A DNA stretch of 64,000 bases from Nitrospirales bacterium LBB_01 (GCA_004376055.2 CP049016.1:1550001-1614000); one strand, 5' to 3'. Numbered from the stretch's first letter, positions 9,532 to 18,088 are shown. A program made the numbers and translations. The notes: a model not told the origin generated them from the sequence alone.

Positions 9532-9537
9532 TACAAT
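9532..9537 (+). promoter_or_regulatory. -10-like hexamer at leaderless start
   Basis: TACAAT, then 5 nt, then ATG 9543, with no Shine-Dalgarno. A TTGTTT at 9509-9514 is at -35 distance (17-nt spacer). Confidence 0.35.
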
Positions 9538-9542
9538 ACATA

Positions 9543-9902
9543 ATGGCCGGAAAGGCATTTGAAGATAATTTATTAAGATACGGCGCGGTAGTTATCATTG
9601 CTTTGGCAGTGTTTATGTTAGCAAGCGAAGCAGGAGCTCAGTTTACTACAACAATAGCCACAGTCAAAAATAAAGATATTGCTGCAAAGCTCACAGAGGC
9701 ACAAACTGCTTTGGATGAGAAAAAGACAGCTAAAACTATTACGCAAAAAGATTTGATTACTTATCAACACAAGATAAACGTTATCAGGACTAAGGCGGTT
9801 CGTAAAGAACAACGCGGTATGAGACCACAAGAGGCAGAGGAAATTTCCAAATCCCTTGATATTTTAATTATTGAAATCAAAGCTCCAGATAAATCTCAAT
9901 AA
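9543..9902 (+). CDS. unknown protein with one N-terminal membrane segment or signal
   Basis: I do not recognise the family. The 119 residues comprise a short N-terminus (MAGKAFEDNLLRYG), one hydrophobic segment at ~14-31 (AVVIIALAVFMLASEAGA), and a Lys/Glu/Gln-rich, probably helical tail. It could be an exported protein with cleavage after SEAGA or a membrane-anchored periplasmic protein. It has no ribosome site, but a -10-like hexamer lies 5 nt before the ATG. It is divergent from the decarboxylase gene across a 160-bp gap. Confidence 0.55.
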   Translation: MAGKAFEDNLLRYGAVVIIALAVFMLASEAGAQFTTTIATVKNKDIAAKLTEAQTALDEKKTAKTITQKDLITYQHKINVIRTKAVRKEQRGMRPQEAEEISKSLDILIIEIKAPDKSQ

Positions 9903-10056
9903 TTATCCTCCAAAGTGTGATCTCATCTACACATTGTTGTAAATCTCTATGTATTCCATCACCAACCATGTTAAGAATTCCAGAATAACGCCGATAAACA
10001 AAGTAGATGCATTATTTTGGTACCAGATTGATATTCAAGAAACTGGAGGTGGAATT

Positions 10057-10956
10057 ATGGGTTATACGATAGCAAAGTCTTTAGGCATGAAAACCAGAGA
10101 ATTAGAGGAACTTATACCTGCCGATAAGTTAGAGATGTTAGCGCCGATAATGAAACACTGGGCAGGCAAATTATATGAAAGCTTTGATGGAGATATAGAT
10201 AAGGAAAAGATTGAAGAGCATATCCGGTGGATATATACCTCAAATAAATATCAGTATCCGCACATAGTTTATACATATAACCCTGAAGTGTACAAATCCT
10301 TAGTTGCAGAAATACTCATCAATGGGAGAGACGTTCCTGTAGAGATTAATATGAGAAGTTATTTAACCAAAATGGTTAGACCTCCTATTTGGCTTTCAGT
10401 CAATACCGAGAGTGAAATAACCTATATCGAGCGTTTTCAATCCTCAATTAAAAATATAATTTCAGGGTTACCGTATAGGAATAGTGCTGAGTTTAGGCCT
10501 TTTGTTTCACATGCCAATGATTCTACTCAGTCAAGATCATTGTCCGATAGTAGTGAAAGTCTCAACGGTGCTTTTTTGTTAAATTGGTTCCGTAACGCCC
10601 AGTTAAATAAATCTCGTAATGCGCAGTTAAAGCAAATGTTTAATGGCTCTGGGCTCTGGGCTGATAGTGCATGGTTTTTTCTGTTTGATTATATATCGGC
10701 AATAGGCGTTCGTAAAAGTGAGTTTATAGATGAGTACAAAGACTTTCTACACTCTGGCGTCTTTGCATCTATGTTTTTTGAAAAACACGCCGTTATTCTT
10801 ATTCAGCCACAGTTTGTAAAAATGACGGCAAACAGTCAATTCCATTGTGATGGCGGTGCAGCTATAGAGTGGAGGGATGGGCATAAGACATATTTGCTTC
10901 ACAATGTGCTGACACCTGAGTATTTAGCAGTAACCCCTTATGTGCCTGTCACATAA
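10057..10956 (+). CDS. DUF6745-like protein of unknown function
   Basis: A 299-residue soluble protein. The C-terminal segment FHCDGGAAIEWRDGHKTYLL resembles the repeat signature of DUF6745 proteins (LHNEDGPAIEYRDG-type), whose function is not known. The N-terminal half has LEELIPADKLEML and a helical region but no enzyme motif I can name. ATG 10057 is chosen because GGAGGTGGA lies just upstream; an upstream extension to 9949 lacks a ribosome site. It overlaps the convergent gene at 10949 by 8 bp. Confidence 0.6.
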   Translation: MGYTIAKSLGMKTRELEELIPADKLEMLAPIMKHWAGKLYESFDGDIDKEKIEEHIRWIYTSNKYQYPHIVYTYNPEVYKSLVAEILINGRDVPVEINMRSYLTKMVRPPIWLSVNTESEITYIERFQSSIKNIISGLPYRNSAEFRPFVSHANDSTQSRSLSDSSESLNGAFLLNWFRNAQLNKSRNAQLKQMFNGSGLWADSAWFFLFDYISAIGVRKSEFIDEYKDFLHSGVFASMFFEKHAVILIQPQFVKMTANSQFHCDGGAAIEWRDGHKTYLLHNVLTPEYLAVTPYVPVT

Positions 10957-11362
10957 AATATGGACCGATAAAACACTGCTTTGAAGCCTCCACTAAAGCG
11001 CCAAGGTGTTTTAGTGCCTCATCATTCATCTCAACACCTTTTGCTTGCAAGGCTTCTATATAGTTTTCCCAGTCGGAATGGGTCCATTTACCGTTCGTAG
11101 CTTTCAGAAATTTTGCTGTGGCATCAGAAACACCACCCAATATGTTAGTCATTCCGTTTGTTTCAAGCATAATCATATAATATTTTCTCATGGCCTCTAC
11201 TATGCCTCCAGCGTTTACCACAGTGTCATCACATATAGACATTCCCCTTTTCTGTATCTCTGAATTAAAATTAAGCCATGCCTTGCTGTCACAAACTCCT
11301 TTGTTATTTTCTACAAACTTACTCGCTATAAACATGAATTCTAACATATTCTTTACAACCAT
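10949..11362 (-). CDS. unknown 137-residue helical protein
   Basis: Family not recognised. Predominantly helical, without signal peptide or membrane segment. It contains two similar pieces: KRGMSICDDTVVNAGGIVEA in the first half and AKGVEMNDEALKHLGALVEA near the end, suggesting an internal duplication of a ~70-residue unit. The ATG at 11362 has GAGGAGG 6 nt upstream. That site sits inside the end of a preceding short zinc-ribbon ORF, so the two may be translationally coupled. It ends tail-to-tail with an 8-bp overlap on the DUF6745-like gene. Confidence 0.6.
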   Translation of the reverse strand: MVVKNMLEFMFIASKFVENNKGVCDSKAWLNFNSEIQKRGMSICDDTVVNAGGIVEAMRKYYMIMLETNGMTNILGGVSDATAKFLKATNGKWTHSDWENYIEALQAKGVEMNDEALKHLGALVEASKQCFIGPYFM

Positions 11363-11363
11363 T

Positions 11364-11474
11364 TTACTCCTCCTCATTTGTGATAGTAGTGATGTTTCCC
11401 CTGCAAAGTGGACACCAATTTAAGGATACACCAAATCTTGTTTCATAATCAACAGGGCATAGATATTCTATAAT
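11364..11474 (-). CDS. short zinc-ribbon ORF (no standard start codon)
   Basis: The frame encodes YLCPVDYETRFGVSLNW followed by CPLCRGNITTITNEEE and stop. CPVD plus WCPLC is a rubredoxin/zinc-ribbon-like pattern. The frame is open from 11492, but no ATG, GTG or TTG precedes the first Cys; the start given is a tentative ATT. The stop is 1 nt before the next gene's ATG, and the last codons (GAG GAG GAG) form that gene's ribosome site. This arrangement, together with the protein-like sequence, argues for a real or recently damaged gene. Confidence 0.35.
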   Translation of the reverse strand: MIEYLCPVDYETRFGVSLNWCPLCRGNITTITNEEE

Positions 11475-11504
11475 GGAAAAGTAACCGCTTACTCAACACA
11501 AAAA

Positions 11505-11533
11505 CGGGGCACAGATTCCTCACCTGTGCCCCG
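11505..11533 (-). terminator. rho-independent terminator of secreted-protein gene
   Basis: CGGGGCACAG (11505-11514) pairs perfectly with CTGTGCCCCG (11524-11533) over a 9-nt loop. On the minus strand the stem is followed by TTTTTGTG. It lies 28 nt beyond the stop of the gene at 11561-12235. Confidence 0.85.
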
Positions 11534-11560
11534 CAATTTACCGCGATTTAGCTGATTTTC

Positions 11561-12235
11561 TTAGAAACTTAACACGTTTTTACCACCTGCCACTCCAGTA
11601 GTGCTGTCGTCTTCACAAGTGTAGCCGCCAATTGGACGTTTGGGATTGGTCGTGCCCTGAAAACATGACATGGCAATCTTCTTACAGTCTATGCTTGAGC
11701 CGGAGGCAAATGAAAGTGTGCCGCCGTAGTAAACCTTATCACTGTTGTCGCTGCCGCTGTTTGAGAAAATACTAAAGCTGTTATCTTTGCTGCCGCCTTT
11801 GCCGCCGCCTGTCGTATTGTCACTGCCGCCTGTCGTATTGTCACTTGAGGATGTTAATCCAAGACTTGTTGATAAATCTGCTACCTTAGTGCTCCCCACG
11901 TATATGTATTTGCCGGTAAATGAGAGCATATTAGAGCTGCCAGCACTAAAAGACACCGTTGATGGGAATGTTAACGCTGTCTGTGTAGGGTTTGAGTTTG
12001 ACGATGCTTTCACAGTAAAGCTTGCCGATGTTACGTTATTTGAAGAAAGATTGGCTACTATACAATATACCACTCCGCTTGGATTAGTGTGTAAATAGGG
12101 CAGATTATAATATACATTTCCGCCTGTTGTGGTAGTATTGTCACTACCTGCTGCCGACACCATCCCTGTCCCTGCCATCGCAACTAATGCCATTGCAAAT
12201 AACATTACTGCTAAATATATTCCTGCTTTTTTCAT
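11561..12235 (-). CDS. secreted Ser/Thr/Gly-rich protein of unknown function
   Basis: 224 residues with a clear signal peptide (MKKAGIYLAVMLFAMALVAM, cleavage probably near VSAAG). The mature part is rich in Ser, Asn, Thr and Gly and has repeats of the type SDNTTGG in its middle, acting as a low-complexity linker between an N-terminal beta-rich segment and a C-terminal segment with three Cys (DCKK, MSCFQ, YTCED). ATG 12235 has GGAGG 7 nt upstream. It stands alone with its own terminator. It could be a surface or filament-associated protein; I cannot assign a family. Confidence 0.65.
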   Translation of the reverse strand: MKKAGIYLAVMLFAMALVAMAGTGMVSAAGSDNTTTTGGNVYYNLPYLHTNPSGVVYCIVANLSSNNVTSASFTVKASSNSNPTQTALTFPSTVSFSAGSSNMLSFTGKYIYVGSTKVADLSTSLGLTSSSDNTTGGSDNTTGGGKGGSKDNSFSIFSNSGSDNSDKVYYGGTLSFASGSSIDCKKIAMSCFQGTTNPKRPIGGYTCEDDSTTGVAGGKNVLSF

Positions 12236-12472
12236 TGTCACGCCTCCTGTTTGAATGTTTTTACTGTGTAACATTTTTGAAACCCCCTTTGCAAATCTTT
12301 AATTTTGTTTAATCCATGTTGTTTTAAACTATTACATCCATTGTACACAACATTTTAGTTTAATTTTGTCATCTGAGTGACATTTTTTTAAATATTTTTA
12401 AATCAGTCAGACTAACTACCACAGAAGTGTCTGCAATGTGTTGCTCTATATCTGATTCTGACCAAAATGTGA

Positions 12473-12478
12473 TACAAT
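12473..12478 (+). promoter_or_regulatory. -10-like hexamer at leaderless start of efflux operon
   Basis: TACAAT, then 6 nt, then GTG 12485. No Shine-Dalgarno precedes this GTG, which is the only plausible start. Confidence 0.35.
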
Positions 12479-12484
12479 GATACT

Positions 12485-13660
12485 GTGAAAAAGCTTATTA
12501 TTGCTGTCGTAGCTTTGGCGTTACTGACAATTGCGATTTATTTTTTCTTTATGGGTAAAAAAAACGATACGCTCAGATACCGCACCGAACAGATTGAAAA
12601 GGGCGAAATAGTGTCCGTGATTACGGCAACTGGCGTTGTTAATCCTGTAACTACAATTTCTGTAGGCACTCAGGTCTCAGGCACTATCAAAGAAATATTC
12701 GTTGACTATAACTCTCCCGTAAAAAAAGGACAGCTGATTGCACGTATTGATCCCGACACATTTCAGGCGCAAGTCAATCAGGCTCAGGCAAATTTAAAAC
12801 TGGCACGGGCTAATCTTAAAAAATCAAAAGCCTCCCTTAACGATGCCCAAAGAGGTATGAAACGAAATAAAGAGCTGTTTGAAAAAAAGTTTATATCACA
12901 AAGCGATATGGATACATCTGAGACAAATTACCTTACTGCCTCAGCCACTGTTGATGCCTCTGTTGCACAGGTTGAGCAGGCTCAGGCAGCGCTTATCCTG
13001 TCGGAGAGCAACCTAAAGTACACAAATATTTACGCTCCAGTTGATGGAATTGTCGTCTCACGCTCAGTAGAAGTCGGACAGACGGTAGCCTCAAGTTTTC
13101 AAACTCCTACGCTTTTTAGTATTGCCGGAGATTTAACTAAAATGCAGATTGATACAAACGTCGTTGAGGCAGACATCGGCAAAGCCGCAAAGGGACAGCT
13201 GGTAGAGTTTACCGTGGACGCCTACCCTGAAATTATATTTAAAGGCGTTGTAACTCAAGTTAGAAACGCGCCCATTACGGTCTCTAATGTTGTCACATAC
13301 GACGTCGTAGTGCGAGTTGACAATGCCGAGTTAAAATTAAAGCCGGGAATGACAGCAAATGCCACAATCATAGTGGATAAAAAGTCCGATATACTGAAAG
13401 TCCCAAACAGTGCTCTCAGATTTCAACCATCCATGTTGTCCAAAAAAAGTGAGTCAAAAAGCACTTCAATTTGGATTTTAAAGGCTGGGAAACCGCAACG
13501 TATCGCTGTTACAAAGGGACAGAGCGATGGTAACTACACGGAGGTAATCTCAGAACAGTTAGCCCCCGGCATGGAGGTAATAGTTGAATCTAAAACCTCT
13601 TCAAACACCTCAAAACCGCCTGTGAGCAAACATCAGCCCCACGGAGCCATACTCTTTTAA
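12485..13660 (+). CDS. MacA-type periplasmic adaptor (membrane fusion protein)
   Basis: Periplasmic adaptor linking an inner-membrane ABC transporter to an outer-membrane channel. It has an N-terminal anchor (LIIAVVALALLTIAIYFFF), a biotinyl-lipoyl-like first half (VSVGTQVSGTIKEIF-type, VKKGQLIARID), an Ala/Gln/Asn-rich coiled-coil hairpin (~100-170), the second lipoyl half (NIYAPVDGIVVSRSVEVGQT), and a beta-barrel and membrane-proximal domain. 391 residues fits MacA. The GTG at 12485 starts the gene. It is the first gene of a tight operon with the ATPase (3-nt gap) and permease. No TolC gene is nearby. Confidence 0.88.
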   Translation: MKKLIIAVVALALLTIAIYFFFMGKKNDTLRYRTEQIEKGEIVSVITATGVVNPVTTISVGTQVSGTIKEIFVDYNSPVKKGQLIARIDPDTFQAQVNQAQANLKLARANLKKSKASLNDAQRGMKRNKELFEKKFISQSDMDTSETNYLTASATVDASVAQVEQAQAALILSESNLKYTNIYAPVDGIVVSRSVEVGQTVASSFQTPTLFSIAGDLTKMQIDTNVVEADIGKAAKGQLVEFTVDAYPEIIFKGVVTQVRNAPITVSNVVTYDVVVRVDNAELKLKPGMTANATIIVDKKSDILKVPNSALRFQPSMLSKKSESKSTSIWILKAGKPQRIAVTKGQSDGNYTEVISEQLAPGMEVIVESKTSSNTSKPPVSKHQPHGAILF

Positions 13661-13663
13661 CTG

Positions 13664-14344
13664 ATGATTGAAACCACAGACATTACAAAGGTTTACAGGA
13701 TGGGGGATGTTGACGTTGCTGCTTTGAGCGGGATTTCATTAACTATTAAAAGCGGGGAATTTACTTTTCTTATGGGACCCTCAGGCTCTGGAAAAACCAC
13801 TGCCATGAATCTTATAGGCTGTCTTGATAAACCCACATCCGGCAAGTATTCTCTGGATGGCGAGGACGTAGGAACTTTAAGCAGGGACAGCCTTTCAAAG
13901 CTAAGAAATGAAAAGATAGGTTTTGTGTTTCAGGGGTTTAACCTACTACCGCGCACATCGGCTCTTGAAAATGTGGAGCTGCCGTTGCTCTACATGGGAG
14001 TGTCTCAAAAGGAAAGACGCAACAGGGCGATGGCTGCTCTTGAGCGCGTAGGGCTAAGTGACAGAGCGCATCATCAGCCCAATCAGCTCTCAGGAGGGCA
14101 GCAGCAGCGGGTAGCCATAGCAAGAGCTTTGGTTAATAACGCCCGTCTAATCCTTGCCGATGAGCCAACCGGTAATCTTGACACTAAAACCAGCGCCGAG
14201 GTCATGAAACTATTTACTGCACTCAATGAGGATTCAGGCATTACTATTGTCGTAGTCACCCATGAGCCGGATATTGCCGCTTATGGAAAACGCATCATCA
14301 GATTTCTTGACGGTAAGATTTTAAGCGACGAGATTAGGAACTAA
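13664..14344 (+). CDS. ABC transporter ATPase, MacB/LolD type
   Basis: ATP-binding subunit driving the adjacent permease. Walker A GPSGSGKTT, Q-loop FVFQGFNLLPR, signature LSGGQQQR, Walker B LILADEPTGNLD, switch His in VVVTHEP. 226 residues is the usual length for the stand-alone MacB-type ATPase. It starts 3 nt after the adaptor stop and ends 8 nt before the permease. The substrate class (macrolide, peptide, lipoprotein or other) cannot be told from sequence. Confidence 0.92.
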   Translation: MIETTDITKVYRMGDVDVAALSGISLTIKSGEFTFLMGPSGSGKTTAMNLIGCLDKPTSGKYSLDGEDVGTLSRDSLSKLRNEKIGFVFQGFNLLPRTSALENVELPLLYMGVSQKERRNRAMAALERVGLSDRAHHQPNQLSGGQQQRVAIARALVNNARLILADEPTGNLDTKTSAEVMKLFTALNEDSGITIVVVTHEPDIAAYGKRIIRFLDGKILSDEIRN

Positions 14345-14352
14345 CTCAAAAA

Positions 14353-15582
14353 ATGATGAATTTATCTTCAACACTTACAACAGCACTGAGAGCGCTCAGA
14401 GTCAACAAAATGCGCTCTCTACTAACTATGCTTGGGATAGTAATCGGCGTCTGTGCCGTAATTGTGATGATAGCTGTAGGGACGGGCGCCCGCATTCAGC
14501 TTGAGGAACAGAACCGCGCCATGGGGAGCAATCAACTGTTGGTGCTACCAGGTTCAAGTACATCTGGAGGAGTAAGAATGGGCGGCTCTACCATGAACAC
14601 CCTGACACTTAACGATGCTGAGGCAATAAGAAAAGAATGCCCAGCTGTTGAACTTGTGGCTCCCGACTATGGAGGTGTGGCTCAGGCTGTATTTAATAAC
14701 TACAACTGGGCAACCTCCATAAAAGGCACTACGCCTGAGATATTTGAAATCAGAGAGTGGAGCCTTACCTCAGGAAAATACTTTACAGCACAGGATGTAA
14801 ACGCCGCCTCAAAGGTATGTCTTGTTGGGCAGACTGTGGTGGAAAACCTTTTTGGCGGTACAGACCCAGTTGGTCAGGCAATAAGAATAAAGAACCTTCC
14901 GTTTAAGGTAATTGGAATACTTAACAAAAAAGGGTCATCGCCAATGGGGCAGGACCAGGACGATACAATATTTGTGCCCATTACTACTGCCCAGAAAAAA
15001 CTCTTTGGCACTCAACTGCCAGGACTTGTTAAGGCTATAATCGTTAAAGCGAGAAGTCTTGAGGAAATGCAAACTGCAGAGTTACAAATCGGAGACCTTC
15101 TAAGACAAAGGCATCATTTAAGAGGTGCTCAGGAGGACGATTTTACTGTAAGAAACATTACCCAAATAATGCAGGCTGCCGAGGAGTCCTCTAAGATGAT
15201 GTCTGTTCTGCTTGGTTCTATAGCCTCAGTGTCCTTAATGGTCGGAGGGATTGGAATTATGAATATAATGCTTGTTTCAGTTACCGAGCGAACCCGTGAA
15301 ATAGGCATTCGTATGGCAGTAGGCGCTCAGGTGTGGGATATCAGGCTTCAGTTTATCACAGAGGCAATAGTGCTATCATTAGCAGGCGGAATAACAGGAA
15401 TTGCCGCAGGAATTGCCGGAGCTCACATCCTATCTGGTTTTGCAGGCTGGAAAACAATTATAAATCTCTATTCGCTGGTAATATCACTGGGATTTTCCGG
15501 TCTTATCGGTGTGTTTTTCGGATTCTATCCAGCCTACAGAGCATCTGAGTTAAACCCGATAGACGCTCTGCGATATGAGTAA
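14353..15582 (+). CDS. ABC transporter permease, MacB/FtsX type
   Basis: Integral membrane subunit of a mechanotransmission-type ABC transporter. It has an N-terminal helix (MRSLLTMLGIVIGVCAVIVM), a large periplasmic MacB-PCD domain (~50-270), then three C-terminal helices with the FtsX signature SVTERTREIGIRMAVGA. 409 residues is typical. It forms a split MacAB system with the two genes before it; such systems export lipoproteins, peptides or drugs. No terminator is evident right after it; a repeat begins ~25 bp downstream. Confidence 0.9.
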   Translation: MMNLSSTLTTALRALRVNKMRSLLTMLGIVIGVCAVIVMIAVGTGARIQLEEQNRAMGSNQLLVLPGSSTSGGVRMGGSTMNTLTLNDAEAIRKECPAVELVAPDYGGVAQAVFNNYNWATSIKGTTPEIFEIREWSLTSGKYFTAQDVNAASKVCLVGQTVVENLFGGTDPVGQAIRIKNLPFKVIGILNKKGSSPMGQDQDDTIFVPITTAQKKLFGTQLPGLVKAIIVKARSLEEMQTAELQIGDLLRQRHHLRGAQEDDFTVRNITQIMQAAEESSKMMSVLLGSIASVSLMVGGIGIMNIMLVSVTERTREIGIRMAVGAQVWDIRLQFITEAIVLSLAGGITGIAAGIAGAHILSGFAGWKTIINLYSLVISLGFSGLIGVFFGFYPAYRASELNPIDALRYE

Positions 15583-15606
15583 TAGTAGTAAAAAATAATT
15601 TATTGT

Positions 15607-15840
15607 CTATGCAGTTAGCTCCGTTAGTAAAAAACTGGATTCCTGCTTTCGCAGGAATGACACTCCCCTAAAGGGGATTCCCCTGTAAAGGAATGACAAG
15701 AAAAAAAGGAATGGCCCCCCTTTGTCATTCCCGCCTCTTCCCTTTGTCATTCCCGCCTACGAGCGGGAATCCAGTCCTTTTAAATGTATCATTTGCTGAC
15801 TGAAAAAAATTTACAGGAGTTAACTCAATAAGCATTAATA
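15607..15840. repeat. composite palindromic repeat (REP pair with GTTAACTCCG-type ends)
   Basis: Left end ATGCAGTTAGCTCCG, right end GGAGTTAACTCAATAAGCA; between them are paired REP-like palindromes (CTGGATTCCTGC...GCAGGAATGAC and GTCATTCCCGCC...GCGGGAATCCAG). A diverged relative is at 34480-34747, and its inner left segment is shared with the MITE-like elements. No coding frame of interest. The gap 15583-15994 holds nothing else clear. Confidence 0.7.
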
Positions 15841-15994
15841 ATTTTTGTTACACTCTACTTAATGTATTCTTTTGTTATTGACATTTCAGAATTAATTTGT
15901 TTAACGTATAGCCAGTCAAAATAGTTCTCTGCCTGTGGACAGGTATGAGGAGCGGCTTTTATAAACGTTTTTAAAGTAAGGAGGCTTGTCACTC

Positions 15995-17152
15995 ATGAAA
16001 AGAATAGTGGTCATTGGTGGTGGAAGCGGTGGTGTTATGTTTTCAAACCGCATGAGAAGGGAATACAGTCCTGACGACTTGGAAATTGTGGTAATTGAGC
16101 GGAGTGAAAAGCATTTTTATCAGCCGGCATTTACTCTTGTCGTTTTTGGTCTGGATGAACCCAAAAATTTAACAAGACCCGTGAAAGATTTGTTTTTTGA
16201 AGGTATTACTCTGATGCACGATGAGGCTGTAAAGATTGACGCCGCAAACAACAAGGTAATAACCGGTAAAAGCGGTGAGCTTTACTACGACTATCTTGTA
16301 ATAGCTACCGGAGCAAAACTGATTTTTGATGAGACCGAGGGGTTAAAGGAAAGTCTTGACGCAGATAAAAATGTGTTTACCTTCTATAACCTAAACGGCG
16401 CAATAAAACTCAGGGACAAACTTAAGGATATGGACGGCGGCACGATAGTATCGTCAGTGTGTGAGATGCCGATTAAGTGCCCAGCAGCCCCTATGAAGTT
16501 CATAATGATGGCTGAGGATACAATGAGGCTTAAAGGGCTGAGAAACAAGTTTAAATTTATATTTACAACCCCAATGCCGGCTGTTTTTAGCAGAGAGCCT
16601 TATGCTTCAAAGCTCAATGCTATATTTGCATCAAGAGGTATTGAGACAGTCGCAAACTTCACGCCGTCAGAAGTTGATCACGAAAAGGGAGTGTTAAAGG
16701 ATTTTGGCGGAAAAGAGGTTAAATTTGATCTCCTATCCATAACCCCTCCTCATGGCGGTGAGTTTGTTATTGAGAACTCGGAAAACGTTGGAGACGCAGC
16801 AGGGTGGGTCAGTTGTGATAAACACCTAATGGTAAGCAAAAAGTTCGCTAATATTTACGGCATTGGAGATGCTACTGATTTCCCGACGTCTAAGACCGCC
16901 TCTGGCATCAGAAAGCAGGCGAAGGTGCTTGTTGAAAGGCTTAAGGCAGACATGAAGGGTGAGGTTTCCGACGCCAAGTATGACGGTGAGATTATATGTC
17001 CGATGCTCACTAAATACAAGAGAGTTATGTTTGCCCACTTCAACTATGAGGAGTCTATGTCTCCGGCATTAGAGAGCTACTCCAACTGGGTACTCAAGGC
17101 ACACATGCTCAGGCCTCTTTACTGGAACCTCATGCTTAACGGCTTAGTGTAA
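15995..17152 (+). CDS. sulfide:quinone oxidoreductase-type flavoprotein
   Basis: FAD enzyme of the SQR family that oxidises sulfide and passes electrons to the quinone pool at the membrane. N-terminal dinucleotide-binding motif VIGGGSGGVMFSNRM, mid-chain YDYLVIATGAKL, and the catalytic Cys contexts CEMPIKCPAAPMKF and EIICPMLTKYKRVMFA; the latter matches the SCPLVTGYGKV-type motif of SQRs. The C-terminal AHMLRPLYWNLMLNGLV is the amphipathic membrane-binding end. ATG 15995 has TAAGGAGG 10 nt upstream. It is followed 12 nt later by a DUF1641 gene, a common pairing. Exact SQR type not assigned. Confidence 0.87.
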   Translation: MKRIVVIGGGSGGVMFSNRMRREYSPDDLEIVVIERSEKHFYQPAFTLVVFGLDEPKNLTRPVKDLFFEGITLMHDEAVKIDAANNKVITGKSGELYYDYLVIATGAKLIFDETEGLKESLDADKNVFTFYNLNGAIKLRDKLKDMDGGTIVSSVCEMPIKCPAAPMKFIMMAEDTMRLKGLRNKFKFIFTTPMPAVFSREPYASKLNAIFASRGIETVANFTPSEVDHEKGVLKDFGGKEVKFDLLSITPPHGGEFVIENSENVGDAAGWVSCDKHLMVSKKFANIYGIGDATDFPTSKTASGIRKQAKVLVERLKADMKGEVSDAKYDGEIICPMLTKYKRVMFAHFNYEESMSPALESYSNWVLKAHMLRPLYWNLMLNGLV

Positions 17153-17164
17153 GGGGTGGGCGCT

Positions 17165-17878
17165 ATGGCTAAGAAAAACACAGAAGTAACCTCAAGCGGC
17201 ACAGAGAGAATGGCCGCACAAGTTAATGATATTTATAACAGGCTCAGCATTGTAGAGGGATTTGTATCCGATTTGATGCCTGCTATGGAAAAAATTACAA
17301 AAGAAATAGGCGAAACTTTAAATGGTCTCAGAGAACGCTACGAAAGGGATGAAACCCTTGAGCTGATTAAGAAACTAGGCGATAATATCCCAACTTTCAT
17401 TCAGATGCTTGATGCTATGAAGGCATTTAAAGGGTTTTTTGAGGATATGATGCCTGCTGTTGACACTATGATGAAAGAGTTAACACCAACCATTAATTCG
17501 CTGCGGCTACTGTATGAAAAGGATGAGACTCTTGACTTACTCGTTAAAACAGGCGAAAACATACCATCATTCATTAAGCTTCTGGATTTCTTACATAACT
17601 TTGACAAAGACGGCGGTTTGGATTTTGCACTTGAGGCTGCCTATGCAAAAGAAACGGAGTTTATGATAAAGGGTATGGAAAAGTGTGCGGTTCGTACCAT
17701 GCAGCAGCTTATGGAAAAACCCCTTAAGCCCGGTGTGTTTAGTCTATTTTCAGCTATAAAGGACCCAGAAGTACAAAAAGGGTTTATACTTATGACCACC
17801 TTCGCAAGAAACATGCCCCAGTGTATGCTTGAAACCATTGAGGCAAGCGGAGAGATATTTAAACCTAAAACGCGATAG
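17165..17878 (+). CDS. DUF1641 protein, partner of SQR-type flavoprotein
   Basis: 237 residues, soluble and helical, with several repeated units of the form MPAM(E/D)..-KE(I/L)..T(L/I)N.LR..YE(R/K)DETL(E/D)L(I/L), seen at ~40-75 and ~95-130. DUF1641 proteins are regularly encoded beside SQR or formate dehydrogenase-type oxidoreductases; their biochemical role is not established. ATG 17165 has AAGGGG 8 nt upstream, and the gene follows SQR by 12 nt, so the two are co-transcribed. A bidirectional terminator follows. Error-rich copies of its 3' end appear in the 23-31 kb block. Confidence 0.85.
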   Translation: MAKKNTEVTSSGTERMAAQVNDIYNRLSIVEGFVSDLMPAMEKITKEIGETLNGLRERYERDETLELIKKLGDNIPTFIQMLDAMKAFKGFFEDMMPAVDTMMKELTPTINSLRLLYEKDETLDLLVKTGENIPSFIKLLDFLHNFDKDGGLDFALEAAYAKETEFMIKGMEKCAVRTMQQLMEKPLKPGVFSLFSAIKDPEVQKGFILMTTFARNMPQCMLETIEASGEIFKPKTR

Positions 17879-17901
17879 ATTCACTCAGTCTGCTAAGTTA
17901 C

Positions 17902-17942
17902 AAAACAAAGGGAAAGGCATCGAGCCTTTCCCTTTGTTTTTT
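17902..17942. terminator. bidirectional terminator between DUF1641 gene and pgi
   Basis: Perfect 17-bp inverted repeat AAAACAAAGGGAAAGGC (17902-17918) / GCCTTTCCCTTTGTTTT (17924-17940) with a 5-nt loop. Flanking A- and T-runs allow use from both strands. It sits between convergent genes. Confidence 0.9.
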
Positions 17943-18007
17943 CTAAATGCTTATGAAGTTTATTCAGGTAGAGTGAATTCTGCCAACTAAGAATGTATTG
18001 AAAATGA

Positions 18008-18088
18008 CTGGATTCCCGCTCGTAGGCGGGAATGACAAGGAGGAGATGCTTTTCTCTTTCTGTCATTCCTGCGAAAGCAGGAATCCAG
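18008..18088. repeat. stand-alone REP palindrome pair
   Basis: CTGGATTCCCGC...GCGGGAATGAC faces GTCATTCCTGC...GCAGGAATCCAG in inverted order. It lies just past the pgi stop. Confidence 0.75.

Noticed and set aside
15601-15790. Palindromic repeats that could be mistaken for a CRISPR array
   Set aside because: The units are inverted rather than direct, spacing is irregular, and no cas genes are present.
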